NCBI GenBank assembly: GCA_033964015.1
Contig: CM066912.1
Span: 33,421,205-33,485,204, forward strand
Source of the DNA: Scolanthus callimorphus
Taxonomy: Eukaryota > Cnidaria > Anthozoa > Actiniaria > Edwardsiidae
Reading direction: 5' to 3'
Length of the DNA: 64,000 nt
Under the pieces are notes generated by a model, which was not told the DNA's origin, searched no databases, and saw only the letters and a list, made by a program, of their open reading frames with translations. Of the stretch, positions 20,565 to 33,640 are shown piece after piece. Position 1 is the stretch's first letter; each line of letters begins with the position of its first letter. A program made the position numbers and the translations under genes.

Positions 20565-21900
20565 ATGGGCACGCTAATCTCGCACGACTCTTTTAAATAA
20601 CTAATAATTTGGTAAGGGGGGTAATGACAGAGAACACTGTAAAAGTAGGTAGGGGAGGTCATGGGCACGCTAATCTCGCACGACTCCTTTAAATAACTAA
20701 TAATTTGGTAAGGGGGGTAATGACAGAGAACACTGTAAAAGTAGGTAGGGGAGGTCATGGGCACGCTAATCTCGCACGACTCCTTTAAATAACTAATAAT
20801 TTGGTAAGGGGGGTAATGACAGAGAACACTGTAAAAGTAGGTAGGGGAGGCCATGGACACGCTAATCTCGCACGACTCCTTTAAATAACTAATAATTTGG
20901 TAAGGGGGGTAATGACAGAGAACACTGTAAAACTAGGTAGGGGAGGTCATGGACACGCTAATCTCGCACGACTCCTTTAAATAACTAATAATTTGGTAAG
21001 GGGGGTAATGACAGAGAACACTGTAAAAGTAGGCAGGGGAGGCCATGGACACGCTAATCTCGCACGACTCCTTTAAATAACTAATAATTTGGTAAGGGGG
21101 GTAATGACAGAGAACACTGTAAAAGTAGGCAGGGGAGGCCATGGACACGCTAATCTCGCACGACTCCTTTAAATAACTAATAATTTGGTAAGGGGGGTAA
21201 TGACAGAGAACACTGTAAAACTAGGCAGGGGAGGTCATGGACACGCTAATCTCGCACGACTCCTTTAAATAACTAATAATTTGGTAAGGGGGGTAATGAC
21301 AGAGAACACTGTAAAACTAGGCAGGGGAGGTCATGGGCACGCTAATCTCGCACGACTCCTTTAAATAACTAATAATTTAGTAAGGGGGGTAATGACAGAG
21401 AACACTGTAAAACTAGGCAGGGGAGGCCATGGACACGCTAATCTCGCACGACTCCTTTAAATAACTAATAATTTGGTAAGGGGGGTAATGACAGAGAACA
21501 CTGTAAAAGTAGGGAGGGGAGGTCATGGACACGCTAATCTCGCACGACTCCTTTAAATAACTAATAATTTGGTAAGGGGGGTAATGACAGAGAACACTGT
21601 AAAAGTAGGCAGGGGAGGTCATGGGCACGCTAATCTCGCACGACTCCTTTAAATAACTAGTAATTTGGTAAGGGGGGTAGTGACAGAGAACACTGTAAAA
21701 GTAGGGAGGGGAGGTCATGGACACGCTAATCTCGCACGACTCCTTTAAATAACTAATAATTTGGTAAGGGGGGTAGTGACAGAGAACACTGTAAAAGTAG
21801 GCAGGGGAGGCCATGGACACGCTAATCTCGCACGACTCCTTTAAATAACTAATAATTTGGTAAGGGGGGTAATGACCGAGAACTGTAAAACTAGGGTGGG
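20565..21900. repeat. 96-bp satellite, 14 tandem copies
   Basis: The unit (CATGGGCACGCTAATCTCGC) recurs every 96 bp. Because 96 is a multiple of 3, the minus strand reads a 32-residue repeat (including VLCHYPPYQIISYLKESCEI). A GTAGG/CTAGG variant turns a Tyr codon into TAG in several copies, so the frame is broken at least four times. The last copy has lost a few bases. The stretch is best treated as non-coding satellite. Confidence 0.95.
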
Positions 21901-24900
21901 GAAAGGGAATAATTTGATCAAGATGGTGTGTTATGCTTGCGTGTCAGTATGCTCATGTTTTATCACTCCTGGCTGTTGTTTGAAGCTTGCGTGTTAACAT
22001 GCTAATTTTTTTATCACTCTCTCTTTTGTTTGTTTTGTCCCCTTTTCTATTGCTTTGCGCTCAATCGTTGTTTTATCAATTCGTTCGTTTGTTCGTTCGT
22101 TGTTTGCTGTATGTTATTCGTTCCCTTTTGTTGATGTTGACTGCTCGACGCATAAAGATAGGAAAATCCTTCTACGGAAAATCTACTGTAAATTCAACCT
22201 TGAAAAGTCCATTTTCTACGCCATATGTTGCTCTTTTTTCATGTAATTTAATTATTTTAAAATATTTCACTTTCATTAGTATAACGAGTCGTGAAACACA
22301 AGTAAATTGCTTTGGATACGTAATGATTTCAATGAAAAACACACACACAAAAAACACCAAGCATCTACTAATATCACAGTACAGATGGCGACTTCTACTT
22401 GTGAAGCTCTCCTGGTTTGAATATTTCGGGTCGGCTTTGTTTTTGTTGGTTTTCACTTCAGTAGTGCTTTGGATGCAAAAAAGAAAAAAAAAACCAGGGA
22501 ATTTTGTTTGTCCAACTAACCATGCCAGGGGCATTGGCAGGATTTTTGTTGAGATACGCACGGCATTGATTTCATCAGTCCTGTTTTCCACTTCATGCTC
22601 TACGTTTATTGTAGTTTGTATCACGAGGTGCGCACGTGTTCATTTGCCGGCGTCAGGTAGTTACGCACATGCATGCTGTCACGCCACAAATTCTCTTAGC
22701 ACGAGAAAATCTTTTTCACCCACCCCTCCCTCCTTCCTTCTCCTAATGCTCCTCCCCGTATTTCAGTGTCTAGAAATTTGATAACGCCAGTTTTTATTGT
22801 TATTGAAAATAAACTAGAAGAGGAAGCACAAAATCACTTTCCTCTATAGACTACACATCCACTCCACTGAAATAGAAAGACAAACCTGATCAGACGAAAT
22901 GTCTCTGTGTGAGTACTACATGAGTCAAGATAACAAAACACCTTGCAAGCTTGCCTGCAAGACAAGAACGAACCACTCGCGCCCTCAAAACACCATTCTC
23001 GAACTCATTACAAATTCATCAAGCAAAGACAATCAAAAGCGCGAAGGAGGCTTGGATACGTGCTCCTAATTTGCACAGACTTTTGAGAATTTTTTTCCTT
23101 CTTTTTCAGCTTTTTCTCGACACTAGATGATTTGTTTGAGAAGCTATTATTATCGACAGTGATTTTCACCAGGATTTCCAAAGTCCTCGAGGTGGGTTAA
23201 AAACTCGGCTTTGCTGTTGAGAATCCAGATGAAACACGCTATCTCGGGTCTGACATTTTACTAAAATCATTTCTCTGACCTCTTTCAAAATTTGTAATAT
23301 GGCTTCGGGCTTTTGCGGCCAATGATTGTCACGTCACTCGGTACAAGAACGTTACAAGCAAGATCTAATTCATATTAGGAACGTGGTTATAATCATCTGT
23401 GTTCTATAACCCGTTTGGTTTTACGAAATCTGTTTGCTTCCTCGATTCACTCACCCGAGCCCGTAGCTCCACTATAGTACACTTTCGACAAAGCTCAGGA
23501 GACTTACCTTCGAACTGTTAATTCCAGGGCTTTTTTTCTATCCTAAAGAGGATTAGTGCCAAAGGCCTTCTTAATCAAATGCCTGAAATGTTTTTCATTA
23601 CTATTTTTACGTCATTTACCTATTAATTTTCATTAGACAAGCAGGATTATGCTATAGTACATTACGTTTGATATTTCTCTGATACCCCTATTTTTAAGCG
23701 CGAATAACCGTGTTTCGATCGCCAGATTCAGTGATTGATTTTATAAAGATTGTCTCCAATAATCTGTATGGAATTACGAAGCTCTTTTTGTATATCGTGT
23801 CCGCTTTGCTATATCGGTATTGGCCAGCTCATCACACATTTCTTATCTGTTGTCGCATGCACTTTTTGTAGAGGTCAACAAAGGGGGCGGAATTTTTCAA
23901 CAAAACTATCTTTTTAGTCCGTATTTTTGTTTGCTGTTTGTCTTTCGAAAGGACTGATAGCGTTTTCAAAAAAACCCGAAGAAGGACCGAAATAAAGGTC
24001 CGAAACGTTGGCATATTTTGTGCTAAAACGGACCTCTTGAAAATCAGGGTGAAATTAATTGTGAATTGCAAGTGTCGAATTGTACCCCCTAAAAGGTACC
24101 AGAGGCCTGATTTTAAAGCCTAAAAGGTACGACGAGCACCTCCGCCCAAAACATAGCCCCCCCCCCCTCCCCCTCCCCGGGATTTTGCGTTTCTGTTTTG
24201 GTTTTCCCTTCTCTAACACAAAACCAACTACAATGCTATCGAGAGAACCCCTTAAATTCTAGATTGTTTGGAAAATGGAGACTATGCGACTTAAACTTTA
24301 GTGGATAATTTACTTTACTTTCGTAAATTAATTTATGCGTTTGTGGTCGGTATCTCACGAAAATACGATGTGAGTGAAACATGCCTCAGAGGCTGAACAA
24401 ACACATATGCCCATTTTCACATCAGCAAAGTGAAGCTCATCTATTGATGCGGCACAAAGCCGGAAAATAGGATTGTTTTAGGCCATAAGAAGATAATCCC
24501 TAAATGCAAACGATAAATATTTAAACTTCAAGTTCTCTTGACCAAAAAAAGTTTAATTCGTAAGACAGATATAACGGCGAATCTAAAAGGTTTGAATTGT
24601 AAAAGAAATTAAGATGGGTAATGCGGTTTTGTTTCGTCCAGATTAGCTCTATAGTCTCGTTTTCAACTTGCGCTACAAACAAACGTTGTTCTTGTTCCGT
24701 GTTGTTTTATTGTGATAAATATTTTCAAGATAAAAAGTCTAAGACATGTTCTCCTCTCTCCATTTTATAATATTACCATGTATGCGTTACCATTTCACTT
24801 TTCTAATTCAACTTTATTTTTCACGTAAAACCTATGAGCTCTAGAAATTCCCAACAGAGTTTTCGTCAGTTTTCTCGATGTCTTTTTTTATATAAAATTG

Positions 24901-26094
24901 AAAAACCCCAGCCCAGTGATATTCTGTTCTGATCAAGTTTTCTGCAAAGGCTTTTCCAGATTATCTATCTATCAAATACAAATTATTTATCATTAGCTAG
25001 AACGGCGTAGACCAGCGTCAAATTGATGTAAATTGTAGTGTGATTATTTTTAAACATAGGCTAGAAATTTTGTTTAATAGTTTCCCTAGATGTCTTGGAA
25101 GCTTTTACCTTTGGTTATGACTCCGGAAAGATTTGACAAAGGTTTTACTTCGATACCTTAATAGCTTTACAAAGGCGATATAATTTCAGAATTAAAGAAA
25201 GGAAATTCGCTGCTTAGATTCACATTTAGTATTCTGTTACTAAGTTCATTTTTTTTTACATCTCAAGTAGCACACGTCTAAATGTTAAAATCAAGCAAAT
25301 CAAATATTAAAGAAGTCCTACCTGTAATCCCTGTTACTAAAGACTCATTTCACGGAGTTCTAGCTCAGAAATCCCAGTGGAAATCGAGTAAAAAGTCGAA
25401 CCCGGCGAGGGCTTTTCTAGTCGAAGGTCGCGCAGGTCTCAAATCCTACCCTCTAAACAGAGACTAAGTACTTACCTACGCGGCGTGAAACTTGAGAACT
25501 CTTTTTACGAGCCAAAAGTTCTAGGAACTTCGCCTTCCTCTCAGCACTGTATAATAGTTTCAATGCAATTAAATTCGGCAACAAAAAGGATTCCCTATAT
25601 ATGCTTGCCTTCCGGGTTAAGCCAGTCTTGAATAGAAGCTGCCGCCGTGACAATACGGTCTTACCAGAAGGCGGGTAGTATGGGTAAAGCTTTACACTTC
25701 TAGACAAATTGGAATTTGTTTCTCAACCCTTAAAAGCCTTTCATGTCTAGTAATAAAGCTGTATAATGAAGTTCTCAACTTTTATATGTTTACCGGTAGT
25801 TTTTTTACGAAACTAAGTGGAATAATAGATTGCGGGCATGTTAGATAGCTATCTCCTGATAAAAATCTTTCTATTAGCTCCTAAGCCTACATACAAAGAA
25901 GAAAAAGGCATTATTTAAAAATAGAGATTTTCTTATAATGAAACTTTAAAAAAAGTTCAAATCATGATAAAGGGAGCAGATCAATTAGATGGGTTCTACA
26001 GAACTCAGCTCGTCTACCTTTATCGCTAATTATATTTAAAAAAAACAAATGTTTAGTATTTTGCATTCTGCCCATTTGACGTCGCAAGCTCCTT
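21901..26094. other. Long gene-poor stretch
   Basis: An open frame at 21987-22781 is low-complexity and Phe/Leu/Ser-rich without a domain and is not called. A hairpin of hammerhead-like type is at 23976-24012. Around 24080-24140 CCTAAAAGGTACGACGAGC is a copy, in inverted sense, of a repeat at about 30205-30225. No RNA gene is recognised. Confidence 0.5.
23976..24012 (+). ncRNA. Hammerhead-like hairpin, core altered
   Basis: CCGAAGA, then a stem GGACC/GGTCC, then GAAACGTTGG. The stem II pairing is perfect and GAAAC is kept, but the first box reads CCGAAGA instead of CTGAAGA, changing an invariant position. Similar GAAGAAGG..CCGAAACGTTGG motifs accompany Penelope-like elements. Probably an inactive relic. 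Confidence 0.35.
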
Positions 26095-26400
26095 TTACTG
26101 CGGTTTTCGTAATTCTGCGAACTCTCGCTATTGATTTCCAACCGTAAAACCGCCTTCTGGCTTCCGTCAATCAAACTCCCGAGTCTTTTCGTCGTTACTC
26201 TTTGTGCTTTTTGATTGGCCAGCGCCTAAGAAGTGCTAAAGTGGCTTCCTGTCGCGACAGCAGCGTTACGTGCTGGCCAATCAAAAAGCACAAAGAGTAA
26301 CGACGAGAAGACTTTGGAGTTTGATTGACGGAAGCCAGAAGGCGGTTTGACGTTTGGAAATCGTTAGCGAGAGTTCGCAGAATTATGAAAACCGCAGTAA
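26095..26400. mobile_element. Foldback element with arms of about 125 bp
   Basis: TTACTGCGGTTTTCGTAATT at 26095 is mirrored by a sequence ending AAAACCGCAGTAA at 26400. The arms include GGCTTCCGTCAATCAAACTC and GCACAAAGAGTAACGACGAG. A remnant of the same family (GGCTTCCGTCAATCAAACC) is at about 2094-2112. Confidence 0.85.
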
Positions 26401-26720
26401 TCCGCGAAAGGTATTTAGGGCATTATGGCACGAGAAGCTCAAAAAGTACAAAATTAGAATCGTTAGAAGAATCTTAAGTGCGTATTAAACCTTTAATCCC
26501 TCCAATTTGGGAAGGTGTACATGTGATTTTAGTTGCTAAACATTTTTCGGCGAGGAAATGTGGCTCGTGAAATCTATCATTCTGTTTCCTGCAAAGAAAA
26601 TTATAAAGCGAAGAGCTGAAACTATACTTCCTCGGGCGATCCCGCCCAACTTTCGTCGACACGTTGAAAATCGAGGGATACATTAAGATTAATTTTGAAA
26701 TATGTAATCTGATTATTTTT

Positions 26721-27695
26721 AGCGGAGCTCCTGCGCGGGCCGAAGGCCCGCGCAAGCGCAGCACCATACCTAAGGGAAAAACGTATAGTATACTATCGAG
26801 TTGATTTTTGAACGTCACGGGCATTATGGATCATTTTGATGACGTCATTGATGACGTAAGGGCACGTGACTTTGGTGTAGAGTTCCTCTTATGGTCTTTG
26901 AAAGTTTGTCCAAGTTTGGCTTCTATAGAAGCTACCCTTCGGTAGATATGATTTTTTCTTTATTTTTCTGGTATTAAACCTATAGCGTACGCCGTCCGTC
27001 CGTCGTCCGTCCGTCCGTCCGTCCGTGTACACATGGGAACCCTGTGGTATGCAAAGAAAAAAATATATCTCCTCAAGGGAACATGCTAAGACAACCATAC
27101 TTGGGATATTTGGGTCATCTCCAGTGTAAGAACCATTCCCTGAGGACACCTTTGTGTTTAGTTACTATTTAATGATGATTGGTTCAACCTTCGTTCTACC
27201 AAACAAAGAAAGCTTTGTGACGCAGCTTGTGAGTTCTTACACTGGAGATGAGCCGGATATTTTGTCTATGCCACAAGGGGGGTGCTGTAACACGGACACG
27301 TGATGTGACGTCATCGATGACGTCATCTATGCTTGAAAAATCAATATCTCGTGAAGGGAAGACTCTACAACCAAACTTGGGTAGTGTAGTCTAGGCCACC
27401 AGATGAGCGAAATGAGGTGGTCACGTGATGTGACGTCATCGATGACGTCATCTATGCTTGAAAAATCAATATCTCGTGAAGGGAAGACTCTAAAAAACCA
27501 AACTTGGGTAGTGTAGTCTAGGCCACCAGATGAGCGAAATGAGGTGGTCACGTGATGTGACGTCATCGATGACGTCATCTATGCTTGAAAAATTAATATC
27601 TCGTGAAGGGAAGACTCTAAAGCAACCATGTAAACCATGTACACATGGGAATCCCTTTCATTCACACAGAACATTTTATAACCAGGAGCTCCGCT
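26721..27695. mobile_element. Non-autonomous element with 13-bp inverted ends and internal repeats
   Basis: AGCGGAGCTCCTG at 26721-26733 is exactly inverted at 27683-27695. Inside lie a (CCGT)n microsatellite (about 26988-27025), an internal inverted pair CATCTCCAGTGTAAGAA / TTCTTACACTGGAGATG, a repeated GTACACATGGGAA, and the tandem 125-127-bp repeats at 27296-27617. No transposase is present. A target-site duplication is not obvious. Confidence 0.6.
27296..27617. repeat. Tandem 125-bp repeat with double-CRE palindromes
   Basis: Three successive units (the last partial) carry the exact 20-bp palindrome TGACGTCATCGATGACGTCA at 27306-27325, 27431-27450 and 27558-27577. Each palindrome contains two TGACGTCA octamers, the CREB/ATF consensus, preceded by CACGTGATG. 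Units two and three differ by a 2-bp insertion. Confidence 0.9.
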
Positions 27696-29748
27696 TTTAG
27701 CCAGTGGCTAAATCTATATATTAATGAGTAGAGCGCATAAAATCAATACATCGAAATAAAGGAATAAAGTAAAGATGGTTCTTAAAGGTCTAATGTATTT
27801 TCCAGTTCTGAGCTGATTGGGGCTATTAATCACGTTATCGAATAATTTCTCGTGTTAATATCACAAGAAGTTTAGTAAAAACAATAAACAAAAAACAATA
27901 TTAAATAAAAACAACAAGAAATAGGGCTCTCTGTCTAATGTTGGTTACAAGAGCTGTCAGTCTTTACAAGTCAGCGGCTGAACAAATATTGAATATTGAA
28001 GAACTGCATGTACTTCGAGGAAAAGTAATTCCGATTTAAACGGTACGAAATAAAGTAGAACGAATCTGGAGGATGATGGTCTTAAAGACTTCTCGATCAA
28101 GATAAGTTTGAAAGCCTTAAGCACTGGCGGGTTCGTACTAATACTCGCGATGAAACCACGCAGTCACTACAACGGATTGATCGACGAAACTAAGTGAGTC
28201 TGTCAACTTATGAGCAGGAGAAAAATTTATTTCGCTAATGAGTTTACACCATTGTAGGCGTATAAATAATGTTTGTTTTATCTCTCTTCTCTTGTACGTA
28301 CCCACATTACGTCTATATAAAATTGCAATTAAATTAATTATATTTATATTTGAGATTTTAATGATAGCTAGTCAATAACCTCTACAAAAGGGCACATCAG
28401 AAAACTCTGCACAAAAAGGAATGATTTCCAATGAAAAGACGTCCAAACACGCCTTTATATTGACCTCCCTCTTAAAATTGCTTGATTAAGGCCTCGGTAT
28501 TTGTGAAAATGTATACTTCCCAACCAAACATTCACAATTTAAACTTTGACAAGTTATTTGATGAGTTCTATTTGGGTAAATGTACAATTATTGATCTACT
28601 GCAAACATTGGGAACCTTTCTTTAGGGGGTCGCGTGAACTCCTCATTCTAATTTCTTTTCGGTGTTTTTGACATTTTGGCTTTGTCGTACAGGTATACTC
28701 GGTATTCCTAGTTCATTTTATATATCCTCTTATTTTCCTGTATTTCTCGCCTACACGGCATCTCCCTGGTCCTAAGCACCCGAAATATTACATTACTTTA
28801 TTTTCATGCTATCTTGTGAAACCAAACTTGATTTTTAAGATAATAAAAAGGACCGGAATTTTGCGACCGATAAATTCAAAGTACTCATTCAAATTCTTGT
28901 TTCCTTTTTCAAGGTGCGTACGAATTTGCATGTTTTCAGATCTAACTATTTTGTAGTCACTTTTTAAAGCAAATCCACAGATTTTAGACTTTGAGAAAAT
29001 TCATTCTCATTTTCTTATTTCAAACAGCTAATTCACATCATTTCCTTTTTACGCAATCGGCGAATATAAACATTAAAAGCAGAAAACGTGGAAAAATAAA
29101 CGTATAATCAGATTTGTCGGATCTGTTAACTGAGATGTGAAGTGGGTCAAAGCTTTTACTCCGCACTGACCTTAAAGGCGAGCTATTTGCTCTGCGATAG
29201 ACTCATGCAAGAAAACGTAAAATAAAAAGTGCCTTGTTAGGTCGCTACCTTAACCTGTAAATCAGTTGAACGAATTCTCACCCGACCGTTAAATCCGTCT
29301 AAGCATCCTATAGACCTGCTTACATCCTAAAAGGTATTACTTCGTTATTGCATTTTGTAATTTCCAATAGTCTGGAGCCAGCGTATTATCAGATTAACTC
29401 TATTCTGTACTTTCGCGAGGCGCCAGATACTTAAAACGCCATTAATAATTGGAGTTTCTCTCTAATCCACTACCGGATCTGCTCAGTAGGCCCTTATATC
29501 CTGAATGTGTATTTCCATGACAAAGCTTTTTGTAACGTCCAGGGTGGCTGATAGCTAGATGAAAAAGAAAATACGAACATTATTAGGGTAGAGAAAAGGG
29601 AGTAATATTCGGTTCGGAATTCATCGAATCGCGCGCTCTGATTGGCTAGCGAGCGGTCCGGAATCCTACGATCTGGACCCCGGATCCGAATGAGTCGAAC
29701 GTGCGTTTATTTTGGAGGAGTTTACGTTGTCCCAGTGAAAGCAAAAAT
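27696..29748. other. AT-rich spacer
   Basis: No open frame longer than chance, no RNA gene and no clear repeat are seen. Confidence 0.5.
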
Positions 29749-30078
29749 ATATACCGTTTCCGGGATACGTTGTCACTGGAAAAAGCAACAAAGCTTGGTG
29801 CGCTAGGGAGTATGGGTAAAGATTTATTTGAATTTCTGTACAATATTAGAAACAAACATGCTTAGAAATGTGCTGAAATTTGATAATTTAACCTGTGGTT
29901 GCAATAACTGTCTGAATTCAGATCAAACAGTAACAGTTTAGATGCCCCCATTATCCTTTGCGCTTCAAGCTTATAGGCTTTTCGGGTGACAACGTTTCCG
30001 GAAACGGTATATATGAGGCCAGTTAACTCAAAAGGTGGTTTAACTAGTACCATTTTGTGCTAACTGGCCTCATATATA
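29749..30078. mobile_element. Two nested inverted repeats (MITE-like)
   Basis: ATATACCGTTTCCGG at 29749 is exactly inverted at 29998-30012, giving a 264-bp element. Overlapping its right end, TATATGAGGCCAGTTAAC (30009-30026) is mirrored by GCTAACTGGCCTCATATATA (30059-30078). Confidence 0.65.
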
Positions 30079-32820
30079 TATTATTTGCGGTTTGGGGTAG
30101 GTCCGGATCGTGAAATACCGTGACCTCGGCCTTTCAAATGCTGGTCGAGACCTGCGGTATTTTAAGAAGGGGGGACTCCCATGTCGTCGGCGGGGTGCTC
30201 GTCGTATCTTTTAGGTGTTACAATTCGGGTTCCAGGTTTTTTTAGGGTATAAGACGAAAAAACGCTAATTTTCCCAGACAATGGTGTCTTTTAGGGTGTT
30301 CGCGGCGAAAAAACGAGATGCTAATGCCGGTAGGCTGTATTCCCAGACCTCGTTCTTACGAACTTGCACATACATAAATTTTGTGCAATCTGGAAGCCAA
30401 TGGTTGGGACAGATTAACACGTTTATCAGTGCCAATACATTCAAGGTTGTTCTTCACTGACGCCTCATTTCGGGATAACTGTGGCTTTAACACCACAGGG
30501 AGCTGGTTTATTTCACATATGGGGTAGAGTCTTGTGCTCACGCAACCTTTAAGTGCGTCACGCTACGTGAATTGACAATAACGGTGTGTAATCAAGACGT
30601 CCATGGAGACGAAAGCTTACGCGTTAAATTTCAGGTACAGCGTCTAAAAAGCTGACACTAGTGTAGGTGTAAATTGTTAGAAAAAATGTTTAACAGTTTT
30701 GTCTTGCACTGCTTGAATCATACATTGCGTTTATCATGCGCTGTTTTTTTTAAACATTAGTTATAGTGATAGAGCGCGATGTCACTCGCTCACTCTCTAA
30801 CTCGACCAAGGGAATAGGATATTCAGTTCCTCTGATATTATGAAAGACGTATACTGCTATTGATTACTTCATTATCGAGATTACACCCAACAGTTTAGTA
30901 GATACTACACTATTGGCTAATTCTATGGTTTTATTGTTTCCCATTGTTTATTGTGAGGGTTGTTGTCCAATTTGATTCAGGGTCTTCTTACCACTGTGTG
31001 CTCGCCCTTATAGTGTCGATGATCTATCGGTGATCTATGGGTTATCTATCGGTGATCTATCGATAATCTATCGGTGATATTGAAGAAGAAAACAAACAAG
31101 GAGATAACAAGGAGAAAAGACAATAATATTTAAATGTATATGAAAAAAAGTTTGAATTATAAGAATTTATTGTTATTGGGGATATCAATACTGATCAGTT
31201 AAAGTCTGTTAGAGGGAAGACTGAAAATTCACCACGGAAATGTCCAATTTCTAAGCGTACAAAGACTTCTTGAAGTTTCTGTTCAGAATGTTCAATGTTT
31301 GGGATGTTTCCATATATAAAGAAAGAGAGAATACTCATGGAATAATGCCACGTGATCTGAAATGGGAACATTACGCCAAAGCAAAAGAGTTCTATTGGTT
31401 ACATTCCGGCCTTTTCTATACAGTGTTTAAACAATAACGTTAAAAGGGGTTTAAATAACTGACGCTTGACAGCGAAATCGTAGATGTTTGGCAAGATTAT
31501 AGAATCACCTTAACTTTAAAAAGGCGTCAACGAAATTAACACAACAATATGGGCCAATTTTACAAACAAAGTCCCGTAATATAATGAAATCAACAACCAT
31601 CTAACTCTGTTGATCACATACCGACGCCTTTCAATCTTATTTTGGCGCCATTTGTGAGTCGTTTGTGTTAGATATACGGGTACTACAGGTAGTTTGAAAG
31701 GGAAATGTGTCAGGACTCCCACCCGCTTAAATAATAGATGATAGTCTCCATCGCACCATTTAGTTCCAAGCCTCTTACTCGACCAAATTGATCCTTTAAT
31801 ACAAAACGCGGACATTTTCATGTCAGACTAAAGCCATGAAGGTAGGTACATTTGTTGTAATGTCTAAATTATTGTTATTTGTCTAATAATTATCTTGTTT
31901 TTGAAAATGTTTCCCAAACCTTCTTTGTACTTCTTCCGCTAGACACAATTTGTTTGATTCTCTGTTCACTGACCCATGAACATGTAACGGGTCACCGTAA
32001 AGGTTCAAGAGTTTGTTTTTGACGGGAAAATATAAATCAAAAATTGTTAAACAAATTTCTTGATTTGCAAGCGGAAATGTTTTAACCTGACTGAATTAAA
32101 AAAAAAAAACAGGGTGACTTTTTGAAGTGGGCATTTCAATCTTTTCTTATTAAGTGTCCATAACTGTTGACATAAATAAGCCTTGTATCCAAAAACAAAG
32201 CTTGTACTGCATTTAAAATTACCGGAAAAAGAGTTTCGTCTGTTTTGTTGAAATAACAATTAAAATGCACGGTTTGAGATCCGGCGTGTCGGATATCAGG
32301 CGTGATAGCCTATTCTCTAATTTGAAAATTGATTCGATCGCTTCGCAAAGCAAATTAATCAAGCGTTACGTATTGATATCGATGAGGTTCAATAAATTTC
32401 ATAGCACTATTTATCCATTTTAGAAAGGTAGCCCCATAAACTTGATACCATCTTACTATAGAGCACGCTATGTATGTATACATTATATCTTCCCTCAACA
32501 TGGACACAAGGTATTTGCAAAAGCAAATTATTACGGGCGTAGATAACGATGAATATCTTTAATAGTTTTGCTGTCCTTAAGCAAAACAGCTTGCTTTGAA
32601 AGGCATGATTTCATCATGTTCTGATGCGGTTTTACGGTATTCAAATTTACGGAGCACGGATTGTTCTGCTATGACCTCCTTTCATTCCCGTAACGATTGC
32701 TGAAAGAAATCTAATTCGTGAATTGCGGTTGTGGTTTTGATACGATTTTGTGTGCGGTTTTGATGTGCTTTTTAGACGGTTTGCTTCGATGATCGCTAGG
32801 CTCTATCCGCTTACTAAAAT
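30079..32820. other. Gene-poor stretch upstream of the poly-CRD gene
   Basis: 30190-30320 carries a repeat with TTTTTAGGGTATAAGACGAA and GTGCTCGTCGTATCTTTTAG, related to 24080-24140. At 31019-31078 a GATCTATCGGT unit repeats about five times. The promoter of the gene at 32821 should lie in the last few hundred bases, but no TATA box is evident. Confidence 0.45.
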
Positions 32821-32950
32821 ATGGAATCTGTGCTTCGTTTCTTACAGGGACCCTCCCTTATTTTCGCACTAGTTTTCATAGTTGAAGTACTTTATGTACC
32901 CTCCACTGTTTATGGAAAAGAAAAGCACACAGCGCTAGCGCATCACAAAG
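32821..32950 (+). CDS. Exon 1 (signal peptide) of the poly-CRD nematocyst-wall-like protein
   Basis: ATG at 32821 begins MESVLRFLQGPSLIFALVF, a clear signal peptide whose cleavage is expected after VYG near residue 32. Residues 33-43 (KEKHTALAHHK) start the propeptide-like part. The exon ends in phase 1 at a strong donor (AAAG|GTAAGA). Joining to 33641 and 34779 gives one 628-residue frame with no gap. Secretion into the ER/Golgi-derived capsule vesicle is what known nematocyst wall proteins do. No TATA box is seen upstream. Confidence 0.8.
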
Positions 32951-33302
32951 GTAAGAATCAGGAAAGCATTCAGGAAAACATTCTCGTACCCAGACCTCCC
33001 TGGGTCCCCACCTGACGGGGGTGGCTCTGGTGACAGTCACTGACGCATGCGCGTCAGAAAATGACCTTTTAATGCCTCAAGTTACTTGTAGAGCAAGGGC
33101 ATAGGTTGAAAAGAAGACACAAATTAATGTGTTATTTATGCAGATACGTTTTTCTCAAGTGAGATAAACCTGGTTTTACATATGCATGCGCGCAATTTCA
33201 GTGAAAACCCTCAAATGACTGTCACCACATGCTCCCTCTGGGTACGAGAATGGTCTAAAACCGAGCTTGCTGCGCACGCATGCCTGATCGAATGACAGTA
33301 TA

Positions 33303-33442
33303 CACTTAATGACTGCTTCCGAGGGAAACAGCGAGTTTTGTTTTCCCGAGATCTCGATGTTTCCCGAGACGAAGTCGAGGGAAACATCAAGATTCGAGGG
33401 AAAACAAAACTCGCTGTTTCCCTCGGAAGCAGTCATTAAGTG
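33303..33442. mobile_element. Near-perfect 140-bp hairpin element in intron 1 of the poly-CRD gene
   Basis: CACTTAATGACTGCTTCCGA at 33303 is the mirror of a sequence ending GCAGTCATTAAGTG at 33442. The arms are over 55 bp with GAGGGAAACAGCGAGTTTTG and include TTTCCCGAGACGAAGTCGAG at the centre. A transcript of the intron would fold into a long hairpin. Confidence 0.85.
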
Positions 33443-33640
33443 TTTTATTATATAGCAAAAAGAAAATACGGTAAAAATAGTCCGCCGAAATTTCTCGCTC
33501 TAGCGATGTCGCCCGCGCGGGCAACAATTTTTTAATTGTAGCCCGCGCGGGCTACATTGAATTTGTAGCCCGCCACGTGACCATGATAGAACCAATCAGA
33601 GCGCGCGCTTTGATAATAATTCCATTTGTTTCCCCCACAG

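Noticed and set aside
20363..21820. Repetitive minus-strand protein with a 32-residue period
   Set aside because: Stops created by a common satellite variant break it repeatedly, and the repeat has no start or secretion signal of its own.
21987..22781. 264-residue open frame, hydrophobic at the start
   Set aside because: Composition follows the T-rich DNA, no domain or splice logic is seen, and internal segments look like spacer.
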